From NCBI RefSeq assembly GCF_002847445.1, contig NZ_CP025430.1, positions 682,001 through 746,000 of the forward strand: a stretch of DNA of 64,000 nt, written 5' to 3'. The position numbers were made by a program, and so were the translations under genes. Positions 42,630-54,700 of this stretch are shown here, piece after piece (within the stretch, counting starts at the first letter, position 1; every line of letters starts with the position of its first letter). Below the pieces are notes generated by a model. That model did not search any database. It was not told the origin of the DNA and worked only from the letters and a program-made list of their open reading frames with translations. The DNA is from Paracoccus zhejiangensis (lineage in GTDB: Bacteria > Pseudomonadota > Alphaproteobacteria > Rhodobacterales > Rhodobacteraceae).

Positions 42630-43849
42630 GCCTCGGCCTCCTTCTCCCTGAGGGCGCCGAGATCCGGACCAAGGTCGCGCCCGCGCCGGTTCGGCACGCG
42701 GAAGCCCTTCACCGCATCGATGATCGAGGACAGCCCGCGCGGCGCGAACAGGGTGACGCAGACGAAGGCCAGCCCCAAGAGCACCTGCCACCAGTCGACC
42801 CATTTCACGGTATAGAGGCCGAGGTTCAGGTCGGGCGCCCGCCCGCCGGTGAACCAGCTCGACAGCAACGAGACGACCACCGCGCCGATCACCGCGCCAT
42901 AGAGCCGCCCGCGCCCGCCGATCGCCACCCAGACCGCCAGATAGATCGAGGCGATGGGCGCCAGTTCCGCCGGGTTGATGATCCCGGCTTGCGGGTAATA
43001 GAACGCGCCGGCAATGGCGCAGATCATCGCCGTCAGCGTGAAGACGGTCAGCTTGTAGCCCTCGACCGAGTAACCAAGGAAGCGGACGCGGCTTTCATCG
43101 TCGCGGATGGCGCGGATGACGCTGCCGAATTTCCCCGAAACCAGCCAAGCGGCCAGCAGATAGGCCAGCGCAAGTGCAAGCGCCGAGGCCCAAAGAAACC
43201 AGACCGACAGGTCGGATTGCGGCACATGCGCGAGGCCGGGGATGTTCTGCAGCCCCGACAGCCCGTTATTGCCGCGAAAGCCGCTGTCATTCTGGTAAAG
43301 CCACAGCGCCAAGGCCAGCGTCATCGCCTGCGTCAGGATCGACAGGTAAACCCCGTTCACCCGCGAGCGGAAGGCCAGCCAGCCGAAGAGGAAGGCGAAC
43401 AGCCCCGGCACCGCGAGGACTAGCAGCAGTTGCACCGGCAGGTTTCCGGCAAAGCTCCATGTCAGCGGCAGGTCGGCCGATCCGACGACGCCAAAGATCT
43501 GCCCGGCAATGCCGTCACGGATCTCGGTGGATGTGGGCGGGATCGGGGCATTGGCCAGCGTCGCCGCGACGATCTCGCCGGTGCGGGCATACATCAGCCA
43601 TTGCCCGATCATGTAGCCGCCAAGGGCGAAGAAGGCCATGTGCCCCAAGGACAGGATGCCGGCATAGCCCCAGACCAGATCCATCGCCAATGCCGCGAGC
43701 GCGAGGCACAGGGTCTTGCCAAGGGTCTTGACCATCGAGGTCGGGACCGCGCCCGAGCCGTAAGCCTCGGACATCAGGGTGACGGTCAGGGTAAAGACCG
43801 CCAGCACGGCGAGGAAGATCAGCACGGAAGGGTTCTTGCGGATGAACAT
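42626..43849 (-). CDS. urtC: Urea ABC transporter permease UrtC
   Basis: A 407-aa LivM-type permease with about ten membrane helices; GYAGILSLGHMAFFALGGYMIGQW is the family motif, and AVWVAIGGRGRLYGAVIGAV the coupling region. A long periplasmic loop around residues 75-125 is usual in UrtC. Three bases separate it from urtB. Confidence 0.94.
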   Translation of the reverse strand: MFIRKNPSVLIFLAVLAVFTLTVTLMSEAYGSGAVPTSMVKTLGKTLCLALAALAMDLVWGYAGILSLGHMAFFALGGYMIGQWLMYARTGEIVAATLANAPIPPTSTEIRDGIAGQIFGVVGSADLPLTWSFAGNLPVQLLLVLAVPGLFAFLFGWLAFRSRVNGVYLSILTQAMTLALALWLYQNDSGFRGNNGLSGLQNIPGLAHVPQSDLSVWFLWASALALALAYLLAAWLVSGKFGSVIRAIRDDESRVRFLGYSVEGYKLTVFTLTAMICAIAGAFYYPQAGIINPAELAPIASIYLAVWVAIGGRGRLYGAVIGAVVVSLLSSWFTGGRAPDLNLGLYTVKWVDWWQVLLGLAFVCVTLFAPRGLSSIIDAVKGFRVPNRRGRDLGPDLGALREKEAEA

Positions 43850-43852
43850 GTC

Positions 43853-45754
43853 TCAGGCCTCTGCCGCGCGGCCCTTTTGCGGCATGATGCCGCGCGGCCG
43901 GAACTGGATGAAGATGATGATGAAGAGGATCATCCAGGTCTGCGCCGCCAGCGTATTGCCGGGGTTCAGCACCTCGATGCCCTTCTGCAGCCCGCCGATC
44001 AGCGCGGCGCCCGCCAGCGTGCCCCAGATATTGCCGACGCCGCCGACCACGACGGTCATGAAGCTTTGCACGATATAATCGCTGCCCAGTTCGGAGGTGA
44101 CCTTGGCGAAGAGCCCGATGGCCACCCCGGCGATGCCGGCAATGCCCGAGCCGAGGCCGAAGGTCATCATGGCGATGCGGTCAGGGTTGATGCCCATGCT
44201 GGCCGCCATGCCCGGGTTCTGCGTCACTGCCCGCACCTGCACCCCCAACCGAGTGCGCTTCATGATGAGAAGGAAGAGACCGAGGAATAGAAGTGCAAGG
44301 ACGAAGATCGCCACCCGGATCGAACTGATCGAGACGGTCTCGCCAAAACTGATCGAGCCCTCCAGCCAGGCCGGCGCGGTCAGCGGGCGGGCTTGGGTGC
44401 CAAAAATATTCTTGGCGATCTGCTGCAGCGCGATCGAGACCCCGAAAGTCGCCAGCAGTGTTTCCAGCGGCCGTTTCGCCAGATGGCGGATGACCAGCCG
44501 GTAAAGCAGCACACCCGCGAGGAAGGTGACGGCGAAGGCGGCGGGCAAGGCCACGACCAGCGAGAGGGTGCGGTCGGCGATGACCGTCTGCACAACGTAG
44601 CCGGTATAGGCGCCCATCATGATGAACTCGCCATGCGCCATGTTGATGACGCCCATGACCCCGAAGGTGATGGCAAGGCCGATCGCGGCGAGGAAATAGA
44701 TCGAGGCGAGCGACAGCGCATCCAGCGTCAGATCGGCGGCCTGCGCCATGCCCTCGCGCGTCTGCATCCCGCGCAGCGCGGCGCGGGCGGCGCTGGTGAT
44801 CTGGGCATTCGGCTCGGCATAGAGATCGGCGAAACGATGGCTGTCCAGCGCCTCCGTGACGTCCTCGGCGGTGGCGATGGCGGCAACCGTGCCGGCGGCG
44901 GCCAGCGCGGCATAGGCGTCATCGCGGCGCGCGGGATCGGACAGCTCTGCCACCGGCACGCCGCCAACCTGACCATCGGCCAGATGGGCGGCCAGCACCG
45001 CCTTGACTTCGGCATCACCGGGACGCGGTGGCGCCAGTCCGGCATCGACCAGCAGCGCATAGGCCTCGGCGCGGGGCAGGGCCTCGCTGCCGGGCGACAG
45101 CTCTGCTGCGATATTAGCCTCCTCGGGCAGCGAGGCCGCCGCCACCCGGCGGGTTGCCAGCAGCGGGTTCAGCACCGCCTGAAAATCGGCGCTGGTTTCC
45201 GAGCCGAAACTCTCGATGGCCGCAAGCCGCGCCTCTGGGTTCTCGTCGTGACCGATGATCAGCAGCCGGGTCAGCCGGTCTCGCCGTGCGGCCAGTGCCG
45301 GGTCGGTCTCGGGCGCGGCCTCGCGCAGCGCCTGCAACTGGCTGGCGTCGGGCTGGCGGGCAATCGCCTCCAGCGCGGCGCGCCGGCGCGCTGGGTCGGG
45401 ATCGGTCAGCTGGAACTGCACCAGCGCCGCCGAGATCAGCCCGCGCACGCCGGAATTGGGTTTCAGCACTTTCGCCTCGCCCGGAACCGTCGCGCCGGTC
45501 ACGGCATCCTTTGCCGCCTCGCCGTCCACAATGACGAAGCGATCACCCGCGAGACCAAGCCGCCGGTCGGCCCAGGCTTCCAGCACCGGGCCAGCCTCGG
45601 GACCGGCGGCGGCCAGCGCTTCGATCACCGGGCCGATGGTCTGGCGCGAGGGTTTGGCGATCTGGTCGCGATGGGTCGTGAGCACCGTTGCCAGATCCTG
45701 CGCGAAGGCCGGGGCGGCAAAGAGCAGCAGCAGGGAGAGGAGAAGATGACGCAT
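43853..45754 (-). CDS. urtB: Urea ABC transporter permease UrtB with N-terminal periplasmic domain
   Basis: A 633-aa protein. A signal peptide (1-18, AAPAFA-QD) and a helical, Ala-rich periplasmic region of about 320 residues precede a LivH-type permease that begins around LASIYFLAAIGLAITFGVMGVINMAHGEF. The extended N-terminus is characteristic of UrtB compared with LivH. Together with UrtC it forms the channel for urea delivered by UrtA. Confidence 0.94.
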   Translation of the reverse strand: MRHLLLSLLLLFAAPAFAQDLATVLTTHRDQIAKPSRQTIGPVIEALAAAGPEAGPVLEAWADRRLGLAGDRFVIVDGEAAKDAVTGATVPGEAKVLKPNSGVRGLISAALVQFQLTDPDPARRRAALEAIARQPDASQLQALREAAPETDPALAARRDRLTRLLIIGHDENPEARLAAIESFGSETSADFQAVLNPLLATRRVAAASLPEEANIAAELSPGSEALPRAEAYALLVDAGLAPPRPGDAEVKAVLAAHLADGQVGGVPVAELSDPARRDDAYAALAAAGTVAAIATAEDVTEALDSHRFADLYAEPNAQITSAARAALRGMQTREGMAQAADLTLDALSLASIYFLAAIGLAITFGVMGVINMAHGEFIMMGAYTGYVVQTVIADRTLSLVVALPAAFAVTFLAGVLLYRLVIRHLAKRPLETLLATFGVSIALQQIAKNIFGTQARPLTAPAWLEGSISFGETVSISSIRVAIFVLALLFLGLFLLIMKRTRLGVQVRAVTQNPGMAASMGINPDRIAMMTFGLGSGIAGIAGVAIGLFAKVTSELGSDYIVQSFMTVVVGGVGNIWGTLAGAALIGGLQKGIEVLNPGNTLAAQTWMILFIIIFIQFRPRGIMPQKGRAAEA

Positions 45755-45810
45755 GGGGTTCCGTCCGCAAATGGTCGGGCGCGGCAGCGTTCAGCCGCGC
45801 CCCGTTGCCG

Positions 45811-47091
45811 TCAGTAGTTCGACTGAACCTGCACGCAGCTGTTCGTCTGCGTGTTCCACATGCCGCAGTCCTTGCCCGGCCAGTCGGCATCCAGCACCGC
45901 GCTCTCCGGCAGGAAGTCGGTCCAGGCATCGCCCGCCACCGGCTCGGTTTCGCTGACGATGTCGAACTGGCCATCGGCGCGGATCTCGCCGATTAGGACC
46001 GGCTTGGTCAGGTGGTGGTTCGGCAGCACTTCAGCGGTCGAGCCGGTCAGGTTCGGCACCTCGACGCCGACGATGGCCTCCAGCACGGCATCGGTCTCGG
46101 TCGAGCCGGCCTTCTCCACCGCCGCGACCCAGGCGTTGAAGCCGATCATCGTGGCCTCCATCGGGTCGTTGGTGACGCGGTCCTCGCCCATCTTTGCCTT
46201 CCACTCGGCGATGAAGGCGGCATTGGCATCGCTCTCGGCGGTTTCGAAATAGTTCCAGGCCGCCAGGTGGCCGACAAGGTTCGCGGTATCGAGACCCGAC
46301 AGTTCCTCCTCGCCGACCGAGAAGGCCATGACCGGGATATCGTCGGCAGAAACCCCGGCCGCCGCCAACTCCTTGTAGAAGCCGACATTGGCATCGCCGT
46401 TGATGGTCGAGACCACGCCGACCTTCTTGCCATCCTTGCCAAGCGCCACCACGTCGGCGACGATCTTGGACCAGTCGGAATGGCCGAAGGGGGTGTAGTT
46501 GACGAAGATATCCTCGGACGCCACGCCCTTGCCCTTCAGATAGCTTTCAAGGATCGTGTTCGTGGTGCGCGGGTAGACGTAATCGGTGCCCAGAAGCGCC
46601 CATTTCTCGACGCCCAACTCGTCGGTCATGTAGTCCACCGCCGGGATCGCCTGCTGGTTCGGCGCGGCGCCGGTATAGATCACGTTCTTGCTGCTTTCCT
46701 CGCCCTCGTATTGCACCGGGTAGAAGAGTAGCCCGTTCAACTCCTCGATCACCGGCAGAACCGACTTGCGGCTGACCGAGGTCCAGCAACCGAAGATCGC
46801 ATCAACCCCCTGGTCCGAGATCAGCTCGCGCGCCTTTTCCGCGAACAGCGGCCAGTCCGAGGCCGGATCGACCACCACCGCCTCGATCTGCTTGCCCAGA
46901 AGCCCGCCCTTGGCGTTCTGCTGCTCGACCATCATCAGGACCGTGTCCTTCAGCGTGGTCTCGGAAATGGCCATCGTTCCCGACAGCGAATGCAGCACGC
47001 CGATCTTGATCGTGTCATCCTGAGCCCATGCCGCCCCGGCAAGAGCCATCATCGCGCAGCCGCCCAGCAGGCCCGTCATCACTCGCGTCAT
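45811..47091 (-). CDS. urtA: Urea ABC transporter substrate-binding protein UrtA
   Basis: A 426-aa periplasmic binding protein with a signal peptide (to about residue 23, AAWA-QDD). It has IKIGVLHSLSGTMAISETTLKD, FGCWTSVSRKSVLPVIEE, FYPVQYEGEESSKN and YVYPRTTNTI, which mark the UrtA/FmdD urea-and-short-amide group within the Liv family. First of the urt genes; the urease operon ends 280 bp upstream on the same strand. Confidence 0.95.
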   Translation of the reverse strand: MTRVMTGLLGGCAMMALAGAAWAQDDTIKIGVLHSLSGTMAISETTLKDTVLMMVEQQNAKGGLLGKQIEAVVVDPASDWPLFAEKARELISDQGVDAIFGCWTSVSRKSVLPVIEELNGLLFYPVQYEGEESSKNVIYTGAAPNQQAIPAVDYMTDELGVEKWALLGTDYVYPRTTNTILESYLKGKGVASEDIFVNYTPFGHSDWSKIVADVVALGKDGKKVGVVSTINGDANVGFYKELAAAGVSADDIPVMAFSVGEEELSGLDTANLVGHLAAWNYFETAESDANAAFIAEWKAKMGEDRVTNDPMEATMIGFNAWVAAVEKAGSTETDAVLEAIVGVEVPNLTGSTAEVLPNHHLTKPVLIGEIRADGQFDIVSETEPVAGDAWTDFLPESAVLDADWPGKDCGMWNTQTNSCVQVQSNY

Positions 47092-47370
47092 TCTTCGTCC
47101 CCAGATTATTGGCCGCAGACATCCCGCCGCTTTCCCCTGCCGGGGCGCGGTGATAGTGTGACGCGGCAACTTTGTTGCACCCGTGCGGCGGTGTCGTTTC
47201 CAGGCGCTCGCCGCCGCACACTTCCGGTCGCTTCCGACCTTTCGCATCTGCAGAAAAACCGCTGGCTCGACCAAGGGCAACGACTTGCTGCGGCTTTTCA
47301 TCGCCCTGCCGGCTGCTGCCGCATTTTGCGCCACGGCAACCCGGCGCTGGTCAAGAAGCAGGCAGCCCGC
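47092..47370. promoter_or_regulatory. Intergenic region before urtA, with GCAAC-TTT-GTTGC dyad
   Basis: The 279-bp gap between ureG and urtA must hold any separate urt promoter. The clearest element is a perfect dyad GCAAC-TTT-GTTGC (47166-47178), 75 bp upstream of urtA, a plausible regulator site. I looked for a sigma-54 -24/-12 pair and an NtrC box and found none convincing. Confidence 0.4.
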
Positions 47371-47999
<629 letters not shown>

Positions 48000-48003
<4 letters not shown>

Positions 48004-48659
48004 GTCCTGAATATCCTTGTTTCCATGCATTCGTGCCGGGCCGAGGCGATCTCGGCACCGATGGCGCAGCCACCCAGATCGGCCTCGCTTGCGGTTTCGG
48101 CGCGCACCGCCAGTTGCAGGATCAGCGGCGAAAGCCCGGCGAGAATTCTTTGGCCCTCGGTCTGCCCCAGTGGCTGGAACCGCACCGCCGCCTGCACCAG
48201 CGCCAGTGCCAGACCCTGCAGGTAGAGCGCGATGATGTCGGTACGCGGCAGCCCCAGCCCGGCACAGGCCCGCCCGACCGCGACCGGCAGGGCCGTGGGG
48301 GTTTCCGGCGTTCCGGTCAGCACAGCCGCCACCCGCGCAAACGCCGCGCCCTGTTCCAGCGTTTCGGTCAACCGCTCCGAGGTCAGGCACAGCGCCCGCG
48401 CCAGATCGTCCAGCGCCGCGTGGTCCGCCTCCGGCCGCAGCGACAAGGACAGGATCACCGCATCCGACCAGCCCGAGCCATGCTCGAGCACATCCCCGAT
48501 CCAGCGGGTCAGCGACGCGCCATCCCTGACTGCGCCGCAGTCCATCGCCCATTCCAGCCCCTGCGCATAGGCGAAGGCGCCGGTCGGAAAGGCCGGGGAG
48601 AGAAGCTGAACCGCAAGCAGCCTGCCGGTTTCAGTGGGAATGGCCGAAGGTCCGTCCAT
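48000..48659 (-). CDS. ureF: Urease accessory protein UreF
   Basis: A 219-aa all-helical Ure[21 protein letters not shown] is the family N-terminal motif, and the C-terminus has the helical [14 protein letters not shown] segment. It bridges UreD and UreG in the activation complex. ATG at 48659 is chosen on family length; it overlaps the 3' end of ureE by 29 bases. Confidence 0.92.
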
Positions 48660-49104
48660 GACCGTAAGCGCCTCCCTCGGGCCGGAACGGGGCGAAGCTG
48701 CGGGTGATCCGTGCGCCCAGTTGCGCCAGCATCGCCTCGAGCACTGGATCGGCCCGGATGACCAGGTGGTCGCCATGCAACTCGCAGGGGCAATGGCGGT
48801 TGCCGATATGCCAGGCGAGGCGCGGCAGGTCGCCCTCGATCACCAGCACCTGCTCGCGCGCCTCGATCACCTCGACCGCGCGGCCATCGGCCAGCGCAAA
48901 GGCGGCGCCGTCGGGCAGGCTGACCGCCTGCGGCAGATCGACGAGGAAGCCCGCGCCCGCATCCGTCACCAGCCGCTTGCGCCTCAGGCAGCGGCCCTCG
49001 TAATCCAGCACCACCCGGCCCGCCACGGCCCGGCCATGGCCGGATTCGAGCACCGCGCCCGCCACGCCCAGATCTTCGGGTTTCTCTTTCGTCAAAACAT
49101 CCAT
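48631..49104 (-). CDS. ureE: Urease accessory nickel chaperone UreE
   Basis: A 157-aa UreE: N-terminal substrate-binding-like half (RVVLDYEGRCLRRKRL ... FLVDLPQAVSLPDG) and a metal-binding half with AWHIGNRHCPCELH, and a short His-containing tail ([11 protein letters not shown]) that can bind Ni2+. It follows ureC by seven bases. Confidence 0.93.
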   Translation of the reverse strand: MDVLTKEKPEDLGVAGAVLESGHGRAVAGRVVLDYEGRCLRRKRLVTDAGAGFLVDLPQAVSLPDGAAFALADGRAVEVIEAREQVLVIEGDLPRLAWHIGNRHCPCELHGDHLVIRADPVLEAMLAQLGARITRSFAPFRPEGGAYGHGRTFGHSH

Positions 49105-49111
49105 GCCGACC

Positions 49112-50804
<1,693 letters not shown>

Positions 50805-50815
<11 letters not shown>

Positions 50816-51122
50816 CGTCCAGCGCCCCCATGACTTGCGCATTGAAGCCCCAGACCGCCCGCGCCCCGGCATAGGGGATCAGCCGCACCTCGCGGCGCTG
50901 ACCGGGTTCAAAGCGGATGGCGGTGCCGGCGGCGATGTCGAGGCGCATCCCCCGCGCCGACACCCGGTCGAAGTCAAGCCCGGCATTGGTTTCGGCGAAA
51001 TGGTAATGGCTGCCCACCTGCACCGGCCGGTCGCCGGTATTGGCGACCATCAGCGTGATCGCGGGCCGGTTGGCGTTCAGGGTCAGGTTCCCCTCTGCGG
51101 GGATGATCTCTCCGGGGATCAT
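50805..51122 (-). CDS. ureB: Urease subunit beta
   Basis: A 105-aa Ure[21 protein letters not shown] and [20 protein letters not shown] are diagnostic. It remains a separate gene from ureA, as in most proteobacteria. Three bases after the ureJ stop. Confidence 0.96.
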
Positions 51123-51125
51123 GGC

Positions 51126-51680
51126 TCAGCCCGCCAGACCGAGGGCAAGGCCGCCAAGCGCGGTGCCCGCGCCCAGAACCCGCAGGCTGAGGCTGGGGAT
51201 CACCCTGCCCGCCGCGATGCCCACGATATGCAGCGCCATGGTGGCGGCGGCAAAGCCCAGGGCATAGATCGCCAGCCCGCTCGTCGGTCCCTCGGCCCCA
51301 TGCGCCCAGCCATGGGCAAAACCAAAGACCGCGGCCATCGCCGCCATCGCGGTGAGGGGCAGGCGCAGGGCAAAACCCACCAGCGCGCCCAGAATGATGA
51401 CCGAGGCGAGGATCACCGGCTCGACCGCCGGAAAGCCGATGCCCGCCGCGCCCGCGACGCCGCCGGCCAACATCGCGCCGACGAAGGTGACGGGCAGCAG
51501 CCACAGCGCCCGACCGCCCGCCTGCGCCGCCAGAAGGCCAAGCGCCAGCATGGCCAGCAGGTGATCGGCGCCGCCAAGGGGATGGGCGAAGCCGGTGGCA
51601 AGGCTGCCGGTCTCGTGACCCGCATGGGCCAGCGCCATGCCGGGGGTCAGGGTCAGCAGCAGGGGAAGAAGGCGTTTCAT
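51126..51680 (-). CDS. ureJ: HupE/UreJ family putative nickel permease
   Basis: A 184-aa membrane protein with a signal peptide-like start (MKRLLPLLLTLTPGMALA) and the HupE motif HAGHETGSLATGFAHPLGGADHLLAML, followed by six hydrophobic segments and FGFAHGWAHGAEG. These His-rich motifs are taken to carry nickel. It sits between ureA and ureB inside the urease operon, arguing for a nickel supply role. MKRLLP (51680) is preferred over an in-frame ATG five codons upstream. Confidence 0.9.
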   Translation of the reverse strand: MKRLLPLLLTLTPGMALAHAGHETGSLATGFAHPLGGADHLLAMLALGLLAAQAGGRALWLLPVTFVGAMLAGGVAGAAGIGFPAVEPVILASVIILGALVGFALRLPLTAMAAMAAVFGFAHGWAHGAEGPTSGLAIYALGFAAATMALHIVGIAAGRVIPSLSLRVLGAGTALGGLALGLAG

Positions 51681-51702
51681 GATCGCTCCTGTCAAAATCG
51701 GT

Positions 51703-52005
51703 TCAGCGAATGGGATGATGCACGGTCACCAGCTTGGTGCCATCGGGAAAGGTGGCCTCGACCTGCACGGTCTCGATCATCGCGGGGATGCCCGCCATGC
51801 ACTCCTCGGCCCGGATCACCTGCGCGCCGGCGGCCATCAGGTCGGCAACGCTGCGGCCATCGCGCGCGCCCTCGACGACGAAATCGGTGATCAGCGCGAT
51901 GGCCTCGGGGTGGTTCAGCTTGACCCCGCGCGCCAGCCGCCCGCGCGCCACCATGGCGGCGAGGCTGATGAGCAGCTTGTCCTTTTCCCGTGGCGTCAGG
52001 TTCAT
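51703..52005 (-). CDS. ureA: Urease subunit gamma
   Basis: A 100-aa Ure[41 protein letters not shown] and VTVHHPIR at the C-terminus, exactly the family length. Precedes ureJ and ureB. Confidence 0.97.
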   Translation of the reverse strand: MNLTPREKDKLLISLAAMVARGRLARGVKLNHPEAIALITDFVVEGARDGRSVADLMAAGAQVIRAEECMAGIPAMIETVQVEATFPDGTKLVTVHHPIR

Positions 52006-52014
52006 CGGTGTCTC

Positions 52015-52818
52015 CTAATTCTGCCAGACCCGGGGCAGTGCACCCGGCCGCAATGTCTCGATCAGGCGGATCATCTGTCGGCGCAGCGGCCAGGCGTCCG
52101 GGGCAAGGGCGCGCAGCACCAGCCGACCGGGCAGGGCGGAGGCGGCGGCGGTGACGCCCGGTTCATCCAGTTGGGCGCGCAGGGCCGGTAGGGCATCGGC
52201 AGCATCGGGGGCGATGAGCAGCAGCACCGCCATCGCCCGCATGCCGTTCAGAAGCGCGGGGTTCCCGGCGCGGGTCAGCGCGTCATCATTGAGTCGGAAC
52301 GGATCCAGAAGCACCAGCCGCCCCTCGCGGCGGATCACCCGCCGGTCGCTGAAGCGCAACTGCCCGACCTCTTCACCCATCGCCGCGCGGCCCAGCACCA
52401 CGGTCTCGATGCCCAGAAACCGCGCTTCCGCGCCCAACTCCACCCGCGCCTCACGCGCCAGCCCGGCGCCATTGAAGAGGATCGTCTCCTGCGGCAGCCA
52501 GTCCAGCGATGCGCCCGGTCCCAGCACCAGGTCAACCCGCGCCTCGGCCACCGGCCCATCGGCGCGATAGGCCCGTTCCGCCGTCTGGGTGGTCGCCACC
52601 GCCCGCGTTCCCGCGCCAAGTTCCACCCGATAGGCCAGCCGGTCGCCCGAGGTCAGCCCGCCCGAGGTGTTCAGGAACACGATCTCGGGCCGGTCGCCAT
52701 GCGTGCGCGGCAGCATTGCCTTGGCCGAGCCGGTCTGGCTCAGGTCACGCAGGCGGCCCCGGTCCAGATGGACGAGGGCGGAACCATGGCTGCGTTGAAG
52801 GACGGGTGCATCGAACAT
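52015..52818 (-). CDS. ureD: Urease accessory protein UreD
   Basis: A 267-aa UreD/UreH: LFNTSGGLTSGDRLAYRVEL-like core (here FLNTSGGLTSGD), TTQTAERAYRA, and DWLPQETILFNGAGLAREARVEL. It is the scaffold through which nickel passes to UreC. First gene of the urease operon; its start is 130 bp from the fadD-type gene end, a region with two hairpins. Confidence 0.95.
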   Translation of the reverse strand: MFDAPVLQRSHGSALVHLDRGRLRDLSQTGSAKAMLPRTHGDRPEIVFLNTSGGLTSGDRLAYRVELGAGTRAVATTQTAERAYRADGPVAEARVDLVLGPGASLDWLPQETILFNGAGLAREARVELGAEARFLGIETVVLGRAAMGEEVGQLRFSDRRVIRREGRLVLLDPFRLNDDALTRAGNPALLNGMRAMAVLLLIAPDAADALPALRAQLDEPGVTAAASALPGRLVLRALAPDAWPLRRQMIRLIETLRPGALPRVWQN

Positions 52819-52842
52819 GCCCGAAGGCTAGGCTCGGGGCGG

Positions 52843-52863
52843 GGGCGCCCAAAAGGGGCGCCC
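52843..52863. terminator. Hairpin between ureD and the acyl-CoA ligase gene
   Basis: GGGCGCCC-AAAAG-GGGCGCCC: a perfect eight-base stem (each arm is itself palindromic) 25 bases upstream of ureD. It may end the upstream ligase transcript and isolate the urease operon. Confidence 0.5.
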
Positions 52864-52923
52864 GGCCCGCGCCGAAGCTCTGTTCACCAAATCGGGCCGG
52901 AGTGCCCGCAATCGCGGCAAGCC

Positions 52924-52938
52924 GCCCGAATTTCGGGC
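52924..52938. terminator. Palindrome just downstream of the acyl-CoA ligase gene
   Basis: GCCCGAA-T-TTCGGGC, seven-base arms, lies 10 bases after the ligase stop on the minus strand. As RNA it could form a short hairpin only by opening the centre; it may instead be a protein site. Confidence 0.35.
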
Positions 52939-52948
52939 AAGGGGCGGA

Positions 52949-54661
52949 TCAGGCGGTCTTGATCTCGCTGAGCCCCAATTCCTCGATCATCGCATCGCGC
53001 ATGACGAATTTCTGCGCCTTGCCGGTCACCGTCATTGGCAGTTCGGGGCGGAAACGGACATAGCGCGGCACCTTGTAATGCGCCATCAAGCCCTTGGCAA
53101 AGCTGCGGATATCCTCTTCCGTTGCGCTGATGCCCGGCTTCAGCACGATCCATGCGGCGACCTCTTCGCCGTATTTCTCGTCGGGCACGCCAAAGACCTG
53201 CACCAGCTGCACCGCCGGATGCTGGAACAGGTATTCCTCGATCTCGCGCGGATAGATGTTCTCGCCGCCGCGGATCAGCATGTCCTTGACCCGCCCGACG
53301 ATGTTGCAAAAGCCCTCGTCGTCGATCACCGCCAGGTCGCCGGTCTGCATCCAACCCTCGGCATCGACCGACTCGGCGGTCTTTTTCGGTTCGTTCCAAT
53401 AGCCCTTCATCACCGAATAACCCCGTGTGCACAGCTGCCCGGTGGTGCCGACCGGCACGGTCTGGCCCTCGCCATCGATCAGCTTGACCTCGAGATGCGG
53501 ATGGATGCGCCCGACCGTGGTCACGCGCTTTTCCAGCGGGTCATCGGTATGGGACTGGAACGAGACCGGCGAGGTCTCGGTCATGCCATAGGCGATGGTC
53601 ACTTCCGCCATGTGCATCTGGCTGACGACGCGCTTCATCACCTCGATCGGGCAGGGCGCGCCGGCCATGATGCCGGTGCGCAGGCTCGACAGGTCGTGAT
53701 GGTGGAAGCGCTCGGTGTCCAGCATGGCCGAGAACATGGTCGGCACGCCGTAAAGCGCGGTGCAGCGTTCGGCGGCGATGGCGGTCAGCACCTGTTCGGG
53801 ATCGAAGCCCTCGCCCGGAAAGACCATGGTCGCGCCCTTCGAGACCGATCCCAGCACCCCCATCACCATGCCGAAGCAATGGTAAAGCGGCACCGGGATG
53901 CACAGCCGGTCCTCGGGCGTGAAGCCCATGGTGCGGGTGACGAAATGGCCGTTGTTGACGATGTTGCGGTGGCTCAGCGTCGCGCCCTTGGGCAGTCCCG
54001 TGGTGCCCGAGGTGAACTGGATGTTGATCGCGTCATCGGGTGACAGCACCGCGCTGATCCGGTCGAGCCGGGCGGTATCGGAAGGGGTGGCGGCGATCTC
54101 GGCAAAGTTCAGCATGCCGGGGATGTCGGTGCCGTCGCCCATGCGGATGACCATGCGCAGATCGGGCAGGCGTTCGGCCATCAGTGCGCCGGGCTGGGCG
54201 GTGTCCAGTTCCGGTGCCAGTTGCCGGATCATGCCCAGGTAGTCCGAGCTCTTGAAGCGGTCGGCCAAGACCAGCGCGCGGACGCCGACATGGCGCAGTG
54301 CATATTCCAGTTCGCCCACGCGATAGGCCGGGTTCACGTTGACCAGCACCGCACAGATCCGCGCGGTGGCGAATTGCGTCAGCACCCATTCGGGACGGTT
54401 CGGCGACCAGATGCCGACGCGGTCGCCCCGCGTGATGCCGAGGTTGAGAAGCCCCGTCGCCAGCCGGTCCACCGCCGCGCCGAACTCGGCATAGGTCAGG
54501 CGCAGCCCGTGCTCGGGAAAGATCAGCGCCTCGCGGTCGGGATGGGCGGCCATCGCCCCCTGTAGCAGCTCAAAAATGGTTTCCTCGCGCAGCGGGCTGT
54601 CGACCGGCCCGGCGACCCGGCTTTCCGCGGCGCTGACCGGCGCCTCCTGGTAGATGCTCAT
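52949..54661 (-). CDS. Fatty-acid-CoA ligase, AMP-binding (FadD/ACSF2-like)
   Basis: A 570-aa ANL-superfamily ligase: [89 protein letters not shown] and catalytic Lys in [10 protein letters not shown]. The layout matches the ACSF2/fatty-acyl-CoA synthase group, about 30% distant from the ligase at 9.8-11.4 kb by eye. It is transcribed after the cytochrome b gene (39 bp), and could activate the carboxylic acid formed after amine oxidation. Confidence 0.93.
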   Translation of the reverse strand: MSIYQEAPVSAAESRVAGPVDSPLREETIFELLQGAMAAHPDREALIFPEHGLRLTYAEFGAAVDRLATGLLNLGITRGDRVGIWSPNRPEWVLTQFATARICAVLVNVNPAYRVGELEYALRHVGVRALVLADRFKSSDYLGMIRQLAPELDTAQPGALMAERLPDLRMVIRMGDGTDIPGMLNFAEIAATPSDTARLDRISAVLSPDDAINIQFTSGTTGLPKGATLSHRNIVNNGHFVTRTMGFTPEDRLCIPVPLYHCFGMVMGVLGSVSKGATMVFPGEGFDPEQVLTAIAAERCTALYGVPTMFSAMLDTERFHHHDLSSLRTGIMAGAPCPIEVMKRVVSQMHMAEVTIAYGMTETSPVSFQSHTDDPLEKRVTTVGRIHPHLEVKLIDGEGQTVPVGTTGQLCTRGYSVMKGYWNEPKKTAESVDAEGWMQTGDLAVIDDEGFCNIVGRVKDMLIRGGENIYPREIEEYLFQHPAVQLVQVFGVPDEKYGEEVAAWIVLKPGISATEEDIRSFAKGLMAHYKVPRYVRFRPELPMTVTGKAQKFVMRDAMIEELGLSEIKTA

Positions 54662-54700
54662 TGCCTTGTCCTTTCAGCGATTGGCCGGGCGCAGCGCGCC

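Noticed and set aside
47092..47200. Sigma-54 promoter or NtrC box upstream of urtA
   Set aside because: No GG-N10-GC pair with flanking consensus and no clean TGCAC/GTGCA dyad could be found on the minus strand.
51681..51695. Earlier start for ureJ
   Set aside because: MKRLLP gives a normal signal-like N-terminus; the five extra residues do not fit.
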